Assembly: GCA_021790495.1 (NCBI GenBank)
Contig: JAJYGZ010000035.1
Coordinates: 1 to 5,371, forward strand
Origin: Actinomycetes bacterium
Lineage (GTDB): Bacteria; Actinomycetota; Acidimicrobiia; Acidimicrobiales; Acidimicrobiaceae
Direction of reading: 5' to 3'
DNA length: 5,371 bases
Under the pieces are notes generated by a model, which was not told the origin of the DNA, ran no database searches, and was given only the letters and a program-made list of their open reading frames with translations. Positions 1-5,371 of this stretch are shown here, in pieces (positions within the stretch are counted from its first letter, which is position 1; the number at the start of each line of letters is the position of its first letter). Made by a program: the position numbers and the translations under genes.

Positions 1-1412
1 AAGTCGGTAAGACGCATCAGCGCCAGCCGGTCATACAGCGGCGCCAGTGCTTTGCGCAGCGCAGCATCAAGGGCGTTAACCGGGCCATTGCCCTCGCCAG
101 TCGCGATGTGACGCTCTCCGTTTACCAACAACTTGATCGTGGCTTCGGTAGTTGGGAAGTCTTCGCCGCGAAGGTCGTTGATAACACGATAAGACTCGAA
201 TTTGAAAAAGTCCTGCGTCCAGCCGGTGGCCTCTCGCATCAACAGCTCCAATGACCCGTCGGCGGTCTCGAAGTGGTACCCCTGGTGCTCGAGAACCTTG
301 AGATGCTCAAGTACTCCCGCTGACTCCTCTGGTGAAAGCTCAATGCCGATCTCTTGCGCCTTAATCGCAACGGTGGATCGTCCGGCCATCTCAGACATCA
401 CAAAGCGAGTCCCGTTGCCTACCAGTTCCGGATCGATGTGCTCGTATGCGTTCTTGCGCCGCACGATGGCGCTGACATGCAGTCCCGCCTTATGGGTAAA
501 TGCCGACGTGCCAACGTAGGGCTTCTGGGGATCGGTAGCGATGTTGATGACTTCGGCCACATGGCGCGAGACTGAGGATATGAGCCGAATCTTTTCCTTC
601 GGAATCGAGGCGACACCCATCTTGAGAGTGAGACTAGGTATTGCAACCGAGAGGTCGGTGTTTCCGGTTCGCTCGCCGTAGCCATTTATGCATCCCTGAA
701 CATGGGTCGCTCCCAGTCCGACCGAGATAAGCGCGTTCGCCGTGGCGCACCCGGAGTCGTTATGAAAATGGACCCCGATCTGGGCGCCGACCGCAGGAGA
801 GACGCTCTTGAGGATCTCGGCCACTTCGCTCGGAAGGGTACCGCCGTTAGTGTCGCAGAGCACCAGCGTCGAGGCTCCTCCGTTTTCGGCCGCCCGCAGA
901 ACTGCGATGGCGTATTCGGGGTTGTTCTTATACCCGTCAAAAAAATGCTCCGCGTCAAAAAAGACCCGCCGACCCTGCCCGACAAGGTAGCTCACCGACT
1001 CTTCAGCCATTCGCAGGCCCTCGTCAAGAGTCGTTCGAAGCGCTTCGGTGACGTGGTAGTCCCAAGATTTTGCCACAATGCATACCGCTTGTGTCTCCGC
1101 CTGGAGCAAGTGGCGCAAAGTGGCGTCGCTCTCCACATCGCCACCGGGGCGCCGGGTAGATCCGAAGGCTACGAGCGTCGCGATATCGAAATCTAACTCG
1201 CGCGGCGCGCGGCGAAAGAACTCCACGTCTTTGGGGTTTGCACCGGGCCAGCCCCCTTCGATATACGCTACGCCAAGTCGATCAAGCTGTTCGGCCACCC
1301 GCAGCTTATCGTCGACAGTAAGCGAAATGCCCTCCTGCTGCGAACCGTCGCGCAAGGTTGTGTCGTAGATCTCCACACTTTGGGGAAGTGAGAAATTGAT
1401 CTCAGCCGACAT
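1..1412 (-). CDS. cimA: (R)-citramalate synthase, C-terminus cut by window edge
   Basis: Predicted to condense pyruvate with acetyl-CoA to (R)-citramalate, the first step of the threonine-independent route to isoleucine. I read 470 codons without a stop from the ATG at 1412 to the left edge; the family usually runs about 520-540 residues, so roughly the last 50-70 are missing. The HMGL-like TIM barrel covers about residues 13-285. It starts with DTTLRDGSQQEG (17-28), which carries the catalytic Arg and metal-binding Asp, followed by YIEGGWPGANPKD (50-62), typical of the long CimA family rather than LeuA. The metal-site HFHNDSG is at 215-221, GYGERTGNTDL at 244-254 and the linker SAFTHKAGLHVSAI at 303-316. 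The allosteric LeuA-dimer domain begins near 400 and is incomplete. The start overlaps the ilvE stop by 11 bases and has only a weak ribosome site, which suggests translational coupling. Homocitrate or isopropylmalate synthase is the less likely alternative. Confidence 0.95.
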   Translation of the reverse strand, partial: MSAEINFSLPQSVEIYDTTLRDGSQQEGISLTVDDKLRVAEQLDRLGVAYIEGGWPGANPKDVEFFRRAPRELDFDIATLVAFGSTRRPGGDVESDATLRHLLQAETQAVCIVAKSWDYHVTEALRTTLDEGLRMAEESVSYLVGQGRRVFFDAEHFFDGYKNNPEYAIAVLRAAENGGASTLVLCDTNGGTLPSEVAEILKSVSPAVGAQIGVHFHNDSGCATANALISVGLGATHVQGCINGYGERTGNTDLSVAIPSLTLKMGVASIPKEKIRLISSVSRHVAEVINIATDPQKPYVGTSAFTHKAGLHVSAIVRRKNAYEHIDPELVGNGTRFVMSEMAGRSTVAIKAQEIGIELSPEESAGVLEHLKVLEHQGYHFETADGSLELLMREATGWTQDFFKFESYRVINDLRGEDFPTTEATIKLLVNGERHIATGEGNGPVNALDAALRKALAPLYDRLALMRLTD

Positions 1413-2328
1413 AGTCGAGCCAGCCGCGGTGCTTTTCGCTTTCGCCATGCACCGCCGCGTGATATCCCTGCTGTATCGCCTTGGTAAAACTGCCCGGCTT
1501 TCCGTCACCGACAACCCGGTCGTCAACCGAAACCGCCGGAGTCACCTCGGCCGCCGTGCCGCAAAGAAAGATCTCGTCGGCTGTATAGAGGTCAGAGCGG
1601 AGTAAGTTCTCGGCCTCGACCTTATATCCGAGATCGTCCGCGAGCGCAATCACGCTCGACTGGGTGATACCTTCGAGAGCGCCGGCCGAAGTCGGCGGGG
1701 TAAGAACCCGCCCGTTACGCACAACAAAAAGGTTCTCTCCGGTGCACTCCGAGACATAGCCCTGCGGAGAAAGCAAGATTGCCTCGTCGTACCCGGCCTT
1801 GACCGCCTCGACCTTGGCGAGCGAAGAATTCAAGTACATGCCCGTTCCCTTGGCGGCCGGCGGCAGCGAGTTCGGATTGTGGCGCACCCAGGAGCTGATC
1901 TTTAGGCGAATACCCTTCGCGACTCCCTCGTCGCCCAAATATGCCCCCCATGGCCATGCCGCGACAGCGACGCTGGCCTTGCAAGGCAGCGGGTTGAGGC
2001 CCATCTCGCCATAGCCCAAAAATACGATTGGCCGTATGTAGCACTCATCGAGATCGTTCTCTCGCACAACCGCGCGAATCGCTTCGGCTATGGTCTCCTT
2101 TGGGAAAGGAATGTCGATCATAAAGATGTGCGCGGAAGCATAGAGGCGATCCACGTGCTCCTTGAGTCGAAATACGGCAGTACCAGTGGGCGTCTTATAG
2201 GCGCGAACTCCCTCGAACACCCCGGAACCATAGTGAAGCCCATGCGTCAAGACATGCACCTTGGCTTCATGCCATGGCACCATTTCCCCGTCCATCCAGA
2301 TGAACTTGCACTCGCTAATTGCTGGCAT
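1402..2328 (-). CDS. ilvE: Branched-chain amino acid aminotransferase (class IV, PLP)
   Basis: Transfers the amino group between glutamate and the 2-oxo acids of leucine, isoleucine and valine, the last step of all three pathways; cytosolic and PLP-dependent. The 308-residue length matches E. coli IlvE, which I recall aligning along its whole length. Visible motifs are [11 protein letters not shown] (9-19), [16 protein letters not shown] (29-44), YIRPIVFLG (97-105), and [10 protein letters not shown] (123-132). The Schiff-base lysine is K160 in [24 protein letters not shown] (193-201) contributes E194 near the pyridine nitrogen, and CGTAAEVTP (256-264) contributes to phosphate binding. The C-terminus RGWLDYVG is also typical. 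The ATG at 2328 is chosen because GAGAGGG lies six bases upstream and the motif spacing fits. The start lies 14 bases inside leuB, and the stop overlaps the cimA start by 11 bases, so this is the middle gene of the operon. Confidence 0.96.
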   Translation of the reverse strand: MPAISECKFIWMDGEMVPWHEAKVHVLTHGLHYGSGVFEGVRAYKTPTGTAVFRLKEHVDRLYASAHIFMIDIPFPKETIAEAIRAVVRENDLDECYIRPIVFLGYGEMGLNPLPCKASVAVAAWPWGAYLGDEGVAKGIRLKISSWVRHNPNSLPPAAKGTGMYLNSSLAKVEAVKAGYDEAILLSPQGYVSECTGENLFVVRNGRVLTPPTSAGALEGITQSSVIALADDLGYKVEAENLLRSDLYTADEIFLCGTAAEVTPAVSVDDRVVGDGKPGSFTKAIQQGYHAAVHGESEKHRGWLDYVG

Positions 2329-3349
2329 TCGAAACCCTCTCTGCTATTGCGTTCCCGATTTGAGAAGTTGTAGAACCGGCGTCGGGGGAAAAACTATCCA
2401 GCACCGAAAATATCGCATTCGCCGCGGCGGTCTCGCCCAGAAACTCGAGCATCAGTGCGGCGGAACGAATCGCGGCAGTCGGATTCGCCAATCCGGTTCC
2501 AACTATGTCATGAGCCGCACCATGCACCGGCTCGAAAAGCGAAGGTCCGGTGCGCGCCGGGTTGAGGTTCGCCGACGCGGCGTACCCGATTCCCCCGGAG
2601 ATTGCACCAGCCAGGTCGGTGAGAATGTCACCAAAAAGATTGTCGGTAACGATGACGTCGTAACGCTGCGGCGACTCGACCATATATATGCACGCCGCAT
2701 CGACGTGGTTGTATGCCACGCCGACCTCGGGAAACTCCACAGAAACCAAGTCGAAGGTGCGTTGCCACAAATCGCCGGAAAAGGTCAAGACGTTGGTCTT
2801 GTGGACCAGCGTAAGGTGTTTTGCCGCTCTCGATTGAGCGAGTTCGAACGCGAAGCGAATCGCGCGTTCAACCCCAAAGCGGGTATTCACCGACCCCTGA
2901 GTAGCCACTTCGGCCAAAGTACCCTTGCGCAGGAAGCCGCCCTCGCCCGCGTAGGTTCCTTCGGTGTTCTCGCGAATCACCACGAAGTCCACCTTCGCGA
3001 CCGATGAGTCGGCGCTCTGGGGCGGGGTCGCAAAGGGGCGCATGTTCACGTATAGATCAAGCTCGAAGCGGAGCTTTAGCAATAGGCCGCGCTCCAGGGT
3101 TCCAGGCGGTACTTCCTTGGATCCGATGGCTGGTCCAACCGCGCCAAGCAGAATCGCGTCGAAGCCGCGCAGCTCTTCGAGTACCGCATCTGAGAGCACT
3201 TCGCCTGTCCGAACGTAGCGAGACGCGCCAAGGTCGTAGCTGGTAGTGTCGACCTCAACCCCCGTGGCCGCGACCACTTTCATGGCTTCGGCGACAACTT
3301 CTGGTCCAATGCCGTCTCCGCCAATTAGCGCGATGTTATAGCTGCTCAA
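2315..3349 (-). CDS. leuB: 3-isopropylmalate dehydrogenase
   Basis: NAD-dependent oxidative decarboxylation of 3-isopropylmalate to 2-oxoisocaproate for leucine; in the citramalate route the same enzyme turns 3-methylmalate into 2-oxobutyrate. From the TTG at 3349 the protein is 344 residues, normal for actinobacterial LeuB. Motifs are [15 protein letters not shown] (4-18), [14 protein letters not shown] (85-98) and NMRP (102-105), giving substrate arginines R94 and R104. Further on are VIREN with R126, Y133, K184 in HKTNVL, D217 in NHVDAA, and metal-binding D241 and D245 in [13 protein letters not shown]. The NAD loop is [10 protein letters not shown] (273-282). The frame stays open up to a GTG at 3421, but that codon lies in the 3' arm of the attenuator terminator, so I reject it. 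TTG 3349 is preceded at eight bases by purine-rich GAGAAAG. GTG 3394 is possible but lacks a ribosome site. The last 14 bases overlap ilvE. Confidence 0.93.
   Translation of the reverse strand: MSSYNIALIGGDGIGPEVVAEAMKVVAATGVEVDTTSYDLGASRYVRTGEVLSDAVLEELRGFDAILLGAVGPAIGSKEVPPGTLERGLLLKLRFELDLYVNMRPFATPPQSADSSVAKVDFVVIRENTEGTYAGEGGFLRKGTLAEVATQGSVNTRFGVERAIRFAFELAQSRAAKHLTLVHKTNVLTFSGDLWQRTFDLVSVEFPEVGVAYNHVDAACIYMVESPQRYDVIVTDNLFGDILTDLAGAISGGIGYAASANLNPARTGPSLFEPVHGAAHDIVGTGLANPTAAIRSAALMLEFLGETAAANAIFSVLDSFSPDAGSTTSQIGNAIAERVSNASN
2335..2341 (-). promoter_or_regulatory. Ribosome binding site of ilvE
   Basis: GAGAGGG on the minus strand, six bases before the ATG at 2328, lies inside the last codons of leuB. 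It is the clearest Shine-Dalgarno sequence in the minus-strand operon and fixes the ilvE start, even though the two genes overlap. Confidence 0.7.
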
Positions 3350-3405
3350 CGCTTCGTCTTTCTCTTCGTCCGTTGGTGTGGTCGCCGATGCCACGCTTGG
3401 GCAAT

Positions 3406-3439
3406 AAAAAAGACCGCTCACGTTGCGTGACCGGCCTTT
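3406..3439 (-). terminator. Rho-independent terminator of the leuB leader (attenuator)
   Basis: Read on the minus strand, the 5' arm at 3439-3426 (AAAGGCCGGTCACG) pairs across a three-base CAA loop with the 3' arm at 3422-3409. I count 13 pairs of 14, including one G-U and with one internal G-G mismatch, followed by a run of six T at 3411-3406. It sits between a short leader ORF and leuB, so it would stop transcription before the structural genes unless prevented from folding. The A run at the foot of the stem pairs with part of the T run. Confidence 0.85.
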
Positions 3440-3441
3440 AA

Positions 3442-3474
3442 TGCTTGTGGCTCAGCTCGACTGAGTCACAAGCA
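3442..3474 (-). promoter_or_regulatory. Leader hairpin between the leader stop codon and the terminator
   Basis: On the minus strand TGCTTGTG (3474-3467) pairs with CACAAGCA (3449-3442), then after one A-C mismatch CTCAG (3465-3461) pairs with CTGAG (3455-3451) across a TCGAG loop. That gives 13 pairs in a 33-base hairpin. It begins two bases after the leader-peptide stop codon, so a ribosome sitting on that stop would cover its 5' arm. By analogy with trp/leu/ilv leaders this would be the pause or alternative-fold element. Its exact role is inferred, because it does not overlap the terminator stem. Confidence 0.75.
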
Positions 3475-3476
3475 GT

Positions 3477-3518
3477 TCAAATAATTACTACGAGTTCCGT
3501 GCTTTGAATTCTTTTCAT
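3477..3518 (-). CDS. Branched-chain amino acid leader peptide
   Basis: A 13-residue ORF, MKRIQSTELVVII, followed directly by TGA. The last five sense codons are CTC GTA GTA ATT ATT, that is Leu-Val-Val-Ile-Ile, and an earlier Ile is at position 4. The peptide should have no function of its own; a ribosome translating it would sense charged leucyl-, valyl- and isoleucyl-tRNA. GTA and ATT look less used than GTC/GTG and ATC in the neighbouring leuC, which would make stalling more sensitive. AGGG lies 12 bases before the ATG, a rather long spacing. The frame has a stop (TAA) nine codons upstream and no other plausible start codon. A hairpin and a terminator follow at once, ahead of leuB-ilvE-cimA. 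It is too short to be found by ordinary gene callers. Confidence 0.82.
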   Translation of the reverse strand: MKRIQSTELVVII

Positions 3519-3535
3519 GTCGACAAGACGCCCTA

Positions 3536-3589
3536 TCTGAGTTTATTCAAAACAAGAATAGCAGGCCCCGTAAGCACTTGCCACTCAGA
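3536..3589. repeat. Seven-base inverted repeat TCTGAGT / ACTCAGA flanking the candidate promoter
   Basis: TCTGAGT at 3536-3542 and its exact reverse complement ACTCAGA at 3583-3589 (plus strand) are separated by 40 bases that hold the candidate promoter. The CTGAG/CTCAG core occurs again twice in the leader hairpin and once just after the greA stop (3602-3606). It could be an operator pair, an alternative RNA pairing, or chance. Confidence 0.35.
3555..3583 (-). promoter_or_regulatory. Possible promoter for the leader and leuB operon
   Basis: In the 88 bases between the greA stop and the leader ATG, the best sigma-70-like pair I see on the minus strand is TGGCAA (3583-3578) and TATTCT (3560-3555) with a 17-base spacer. 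Each matches the consensus only partly, three and four of six. Transcription would start near 3548, about 30 bases before the leader ATG. I see no convincing greA terminator here, so read-through from greA is also possible. Confidence 0.25.
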
Positions 3590-3606
3590 ACCAAACGAGA
3601 TCTCAG

Positions 3607-4071
3607 CTAGGAACCAATCTCGACAATTTCCACCTGGAGCTCCCCGCCGGGCGCGCGGTAGGAGACGACCTCTCCGACTCGCTTACCCAACAAGACCTGC
3701 CCCAAGGGACTACTCGGGGAGAGTGACGCCATCCCGTCACGCTTTTCTTCGATCGAGCCGAAGAAAAACCGTTCAACGTCCTCGTCTCCGAGATAACGGA
3801 TCACAACGACGCAGCCAATGGCGACGTCGTCGAAGATGGTCTCACCGTCGAGTATCTGGGCGTCCTTCAAAAGGCCCTGGATCTGGCGTATCCGCGCCTC
3901 CATCTTGCCCTGAGTGTCTTTGGCGGCGTGGTAGTCACCATTTTCTTTCAAGTCACCGAGGGCGCGAGCAGCTTCGATGACCTTGGCGATCTCGATGCGT
4001 CCACGCGTCGTAAGATCCTCAAGTTCGGCTGCGAGCCTCTCATAGGCCTGTTTGGTTAAAGTTTGTGCCAC
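3607..4071 (-). CDS. greA: Transcription elongation factor GreA
   Basis: Binds the secondary channel of RNA polymerase and stimulates cleavage of backtracked RNA. From the GTG at 4071 the protein is 154 residues, close to the usual 155-165. The N-terminal coiled coil covers about residues 8-72. The tip sequence ARALGDLKENGDYHAA (35-50) holds the acidic pair D40 and E43 that coordinates the catalytic magnesium, and KDTQGKMEARIRQ (51-63) follows. The C-terminal FKBP-like domain (about 78-154) has SLSPSSPLGQVLLGKRVGEVV (residues 117 onward) and APGGELQVEIVEI. The frame continues upstream to an ATG at 4146, but that would add a Cys-rich stretch unlike any GreA I know. No Shine-Dalgarno precedes the GTG; a possible -10 sits seven bases upstream, so the mRNA may be leaderless. 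It is divergent from leuC and lies upstream of the leuB leader on the same strand. Confidence 0.94.
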   Translation of the reverse strand: MAQTLTKQAYERLAAELEDLTTRGRIEIAKVIEAARALGDLKENGDYHAAKDTQGKMEARIRQIQGLLKDAQILDGETIFDDVAIGCVVVIRYLGDEDVERFFFGSIEEKRDGMASLSPSSPLGQVLLGKRVGEVVSYRAPGGELQVEIVEIGS

Positions 4072-4078
4072 GAAATAA

Positions 4079-4084
4079 AAGATA
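4079..4084 (-). promoter_or_regulatory. Possible -10 element for a leaderless greA transcript
   Basis: TATCTT on the minus strand lies seven bases before the GTG start of greA, which has no visible ribosome binding site. That is the geometry expected if transcription starts at the start codon itself, which is common in Actinobacteria. No good -35 hexamer is present at 16-18 bases. Confidence 0.25.
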
Positions 4085-4215
4085 GACGCACATCGGCAGG
4101 CGCCGTGACCGCAGCTGCACTGGCACGGAGCGAACCGGCCTCTCATCGGCTAGCTTCAAATACGCGACGAAGCGATGGACGGGTGAAAGCGAAACTATTC
4201 TCGGTATAGGTTGAT

Positions 4216-4308
4216 ATGGCTGTAGAATTTCCGCCCGTAGGCAATAGCCGAGCTTGCAACGATCGTGTGGCTAAGCGGCGAAAGATAACTTTGGGGGACT
4301 GTAGATGA
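4216..4308 (+). CDS. Possible 30-codon upstream ORF overlapping the leuC start
   Basis: An ATG at 4216 opens a 30-codon frame (begins [15 protein letters not shown]) whose TGA stop overlaps the leuC start as ATGA. AGG lies five bases before its ATG. It resembles no protein I know and is not enriched in Leu, Val or Ile codons. The ATGA junction would allow coupled translation of leuC, but a frame of this length occurs easily by chance, and leuC has its own ribosome site within it. Confidence 0.2.
   Translation: MAVEFPPVGNSRACNDRVAKRRKITLGDCR
4293..4298 (+). promoter_or_regulatory. Ribosome binding site of leuC
   Basis: GGGGGA ends six bases before the ATG at 4305. It is a good Shine-Dalgarno match at normal spacing and supports this start codon. 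Confidence 0.7.
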
Positions 4309-5371
4309 CCGGGAGAACACTGAGCGAAAAGGTCTGGGACGACCACGTCGTCCATGCAGGCAACGGCGGTCCGGACATGCTGTTTATCGATATGCACCTA
4401 GTGCACGAAGTGACGTCGCCCCAGGCTTTTGACGGATTGCGGCTTGCCGGACGCAAACCGCGACGCCCGGACCTCACGCTAGCGACAGCCGACCACAACG
4501 TTCCCACTATCGACATCGACAAGCCAGTTGCCGATCCTATCTCTAGGAAGCAACTCGAAGTCCTTTCGGCAAACTGCGCCGAATTCGGCATCACGCTTTA
4601 TCCCATGGGCAGCCCCAATCAAGGAATCGTTCACGTCATAGGCCCAGAGCAAGGTCTAACCCTTCCGGGTATGACCATCGTTTGCGGCGACAGTCACACC
4701 GCAACGCACGGCGCATTCGGAGCGCTCGCATTTGGAATCGGCACCTCGGAGGTAGAGCACGTATTAGCCACGCAAACTCTGCCTCAGCTCCGACCCGGCA
4801 GCATGGCGATAGAGGTTGACGGCGAGCTGCCTGCGGGTGTGAGTGCCAAAGACTTGATTCTTGCGATTATTGGCAAGATCGGCACCGGAGGCGGCATCGG
4901 GTACGTCATCGAATACCGAGGGGAGGCGATACGCAAGCTCTCGATGGAAGCGCGCATGACGATCTGCAATATGAGCATCGAGGCTGGCGCACGCGCCGGA
5001 ATGATCGCGCCCGACGAAGTAACTTTCGAGTACGTGAAGGGGCGGCCCTTCGCCCCCAAGGGCGAAGACCTCACCGCAGCGATGAGCTACTGGTCGGGTT
5101 TGGCCACAGATCCCGACGCCACCTTCGACAAGGTGGTTCACATCGACGCAACCACGCTGGTACCTTACGTATCTTGGGGAACGAATCCTTCCCAAGTCGT
5201 GCCGATCAATTCGAGCGTCCCGGATCCGGAGAGCTTCGAGCTCCCCGCCCAGCGCGAGTCCGCAGAGAGAGCGCTGCGCTATATGGGCCTCAAGGCTGGG
5301 ACGAAGATCTCCGACGTCCGGGTCGACACCGTATTCATCGGTTCGTGCACCAACTCGAGGATCGAGGACTT
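4305..5371 (+). CDS. leuC: 3-isopropylmalate dehydratase large subunit, C-terminus cut by window edge
   Basis: Aconitase-family [4Fe-4S] enzyme that, with LeuD, isomerises 2- to 3-isopropylmalate for leucine and citramalate to methylmalate in the CimA route. The window holds 355 codons of an expected 465-475. The start [16 protein letters not shown] is typical. Other motifs are TADHNVPT (61-68), [20 protein letters not shown] (107-126), [20 protein letters not shown] (128-147), [10 protein letters not shown] (148-157), [18 protein letters not shown] (189-206), and [20 protein letters not shown] (214-233). C348 in [12 protein letters not shown] is the first cluster ligand; the other two cysteines lie beyond the edge. 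The [12 protein letters not shown] stretch and overall similarity favour the bacterial LeuC type over aconitase or homoaconitase. It is transcribed away from greA and leuB. LeuD would be expected next, outside the window. Confidence 0.96.
   Translation, partial: MTGRTLSEKVWDDHVVHAGNGGPDMLFIDMHLVHEVTSPQAFDGLRLAGRKPRRPDLTLATADHNVPTIDIDKPVADPISRKQLEVLSANCAEFGITLYPMGSPNQGIVHVIGPEQGLTLPGMTIVCGDSHTATHGAFGALAFGIGTSEVEHVLATQTLPQLRPGSMAIEVDGELPAGVSAKDLILAIIGKIGTGGGIGYVIEYRGEAIRKLSMEARMTICNMSIEAGARAGMIAPDEVTFEYVKGRPFAPKGEDLTAAMSYWSGLATDPDATFDKVVHIDATTLVPYVSWGTNPSQVVPINSSVPDPESFELPAQRESAERALRYMGLKAGTKISDVRVDTVFIGSCTNSRIED

Larger units (their letters stand above)
3406..3518 (-). promoter_or_regulatory. 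Transcription attenuator of the leuB-ilvE-cimA operon
   Basis: The whole leader unit: a peptide ORF rich in Leu/Val/Ile codons, a strong hairpin just after its stop, and a Rho-independent terminator before leuB. This order is the established layout of ribosome-mediated attenuation for amino acid operons. The expected behaviour is termination when branched-chain tRNAs are charged and read-through when they are not. The best competing pairing I can find is UGUGACU (3469-3463 region) with GGUCACG in the terminator 5' arm, only five Watson-Crick pairs flanked by G-U, so the antiterminator is not convincingly identified. Confidence 0.8.
4072..4304. other. Divergent intergenic region between greA and leuC
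   Basis: These 233 bases should carry promoters in both directions. Visible items are an imperfect hairpin around 4103-4128 (CCGTG/CACGG arms around the palindrome GCAGCTGC) and a weak plus-strand promoter candidate, GTGAAA (4183-4188) with TATAGG (4205-4210) at 16 bases. There is also a 30-codon ORF running into leuC. I find no terminator and no branched-chain leader peptide like that of leuB. Confidence 0.5.

Noticed and set aside
702..1196. 164-codon plus-strand ORF across cimA
   Set aside because: It lies antisense to a clear cimA frame and its Arg-rich translation has no recognisable domain; it is a shadow frame.
2261..3007. 248-codon plus-strand ORF across leuB
   Set aside because: It is antisense to leuB with conserved motifs on the other strand, and its translation has no family features.
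3350..3421. 24-residue N-terminal extension of leuB from the GTG at 3421
   Set aside because: The codons form the 3' arm and T run of the attenuator terminator, and the residues do not look like any LeuB N-terminus.
3406..3606. T-box riboswitch upstream of leuB
   Set aside because: I find no T-box core motif or specifier stem; the short peptide ORF explains the terminator better.
3519..3606. Separate greA terminator
   Set aside because: I see only short, weak pairings without a stable stem followed by a T run, so none is called.
3504..3980. 158-codon plus-strand ORF across the leader and greA
   Set aside because: It is antisense to greA, with low-complexity Arg/Ser-rich translation and no ribosome site.
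4072..4146. 25-residue Cys-rich N-terminal extension of greA from the ATG at 4146
   Set aside because: GreA normally begins just before the LTKQAYERL-type segment, there is no ribosome site at 4146, and the extension resembles intergenic translation.
4764..5195. 143-codon minus-strand ORF inside leuC
   Set aside because: It is opposite a highly conserved part of leuC, and its translation looks like reverse-complement noise.

Overview
This window looks like a bacterial chromosome segment from an actinobacterium, possibly a deep-branching class such as Acidimicrobiia. That placement is inferred from recalled motif styles of LeuB, LeuC, GreA and the long CimA; no search was run. The DNA is moderately GC-rich and tightly packed, and I see no mobile elements, tRNA, rRNA or CRISPR.

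Layout from left to right. Three genes on the minus strand form one operon, transcribed leuB (3-isopropylmalate dehydrogenase), ilvE (branched-chain aminotransferase), cimA (citramalate synthase, cut by the left edge). Each downstream start lies inside the end of the gene before it, with overlaps of 14 and 11 bases. Upstream of leuB, on the same strand, is a leader of about 110 bases. It holds a 13-codon peptide ORF that ends Leu-Val-Val-Ile-Ile-stop, then a strong hairpin, then a Rho-independent terminator. This has the form of a ribosome-mediated branched-chain amino acid attenuator. Further upstream lies greA (transcript cleavage factor), also minus strand. A 233-base divergent intergenic region separates greA from leuC (isopropylmalate/citramalate isomerase large subunit), which is on the plus strand and cut by the right edge.

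How the genes work together. CimA condenses pyruvate with acetyl-CoA to (R)-citramalate. LeuC, with an unseen LeuD, isomerises it, and LeuB oxidises and decarboxylates the product to 2-oxobutyrate, the isoleucine precursor. LeuC and LeuB also serve leucine synthesis, and IlvE performs the last transamination for Leu, Ile and Val. The leader codons for Leu, Val and Ile fit feedback by the operon's end products. No gene for LeuA, LeuD, IlvB, IlvC or IlvD is in the window.

The most interesting item is the leader/attenuator at about 3406-3518. It also shows that the longest possible leuB reading frame starts inside the terminator hairpin, so the true leuB start is probably a downstream TTG.
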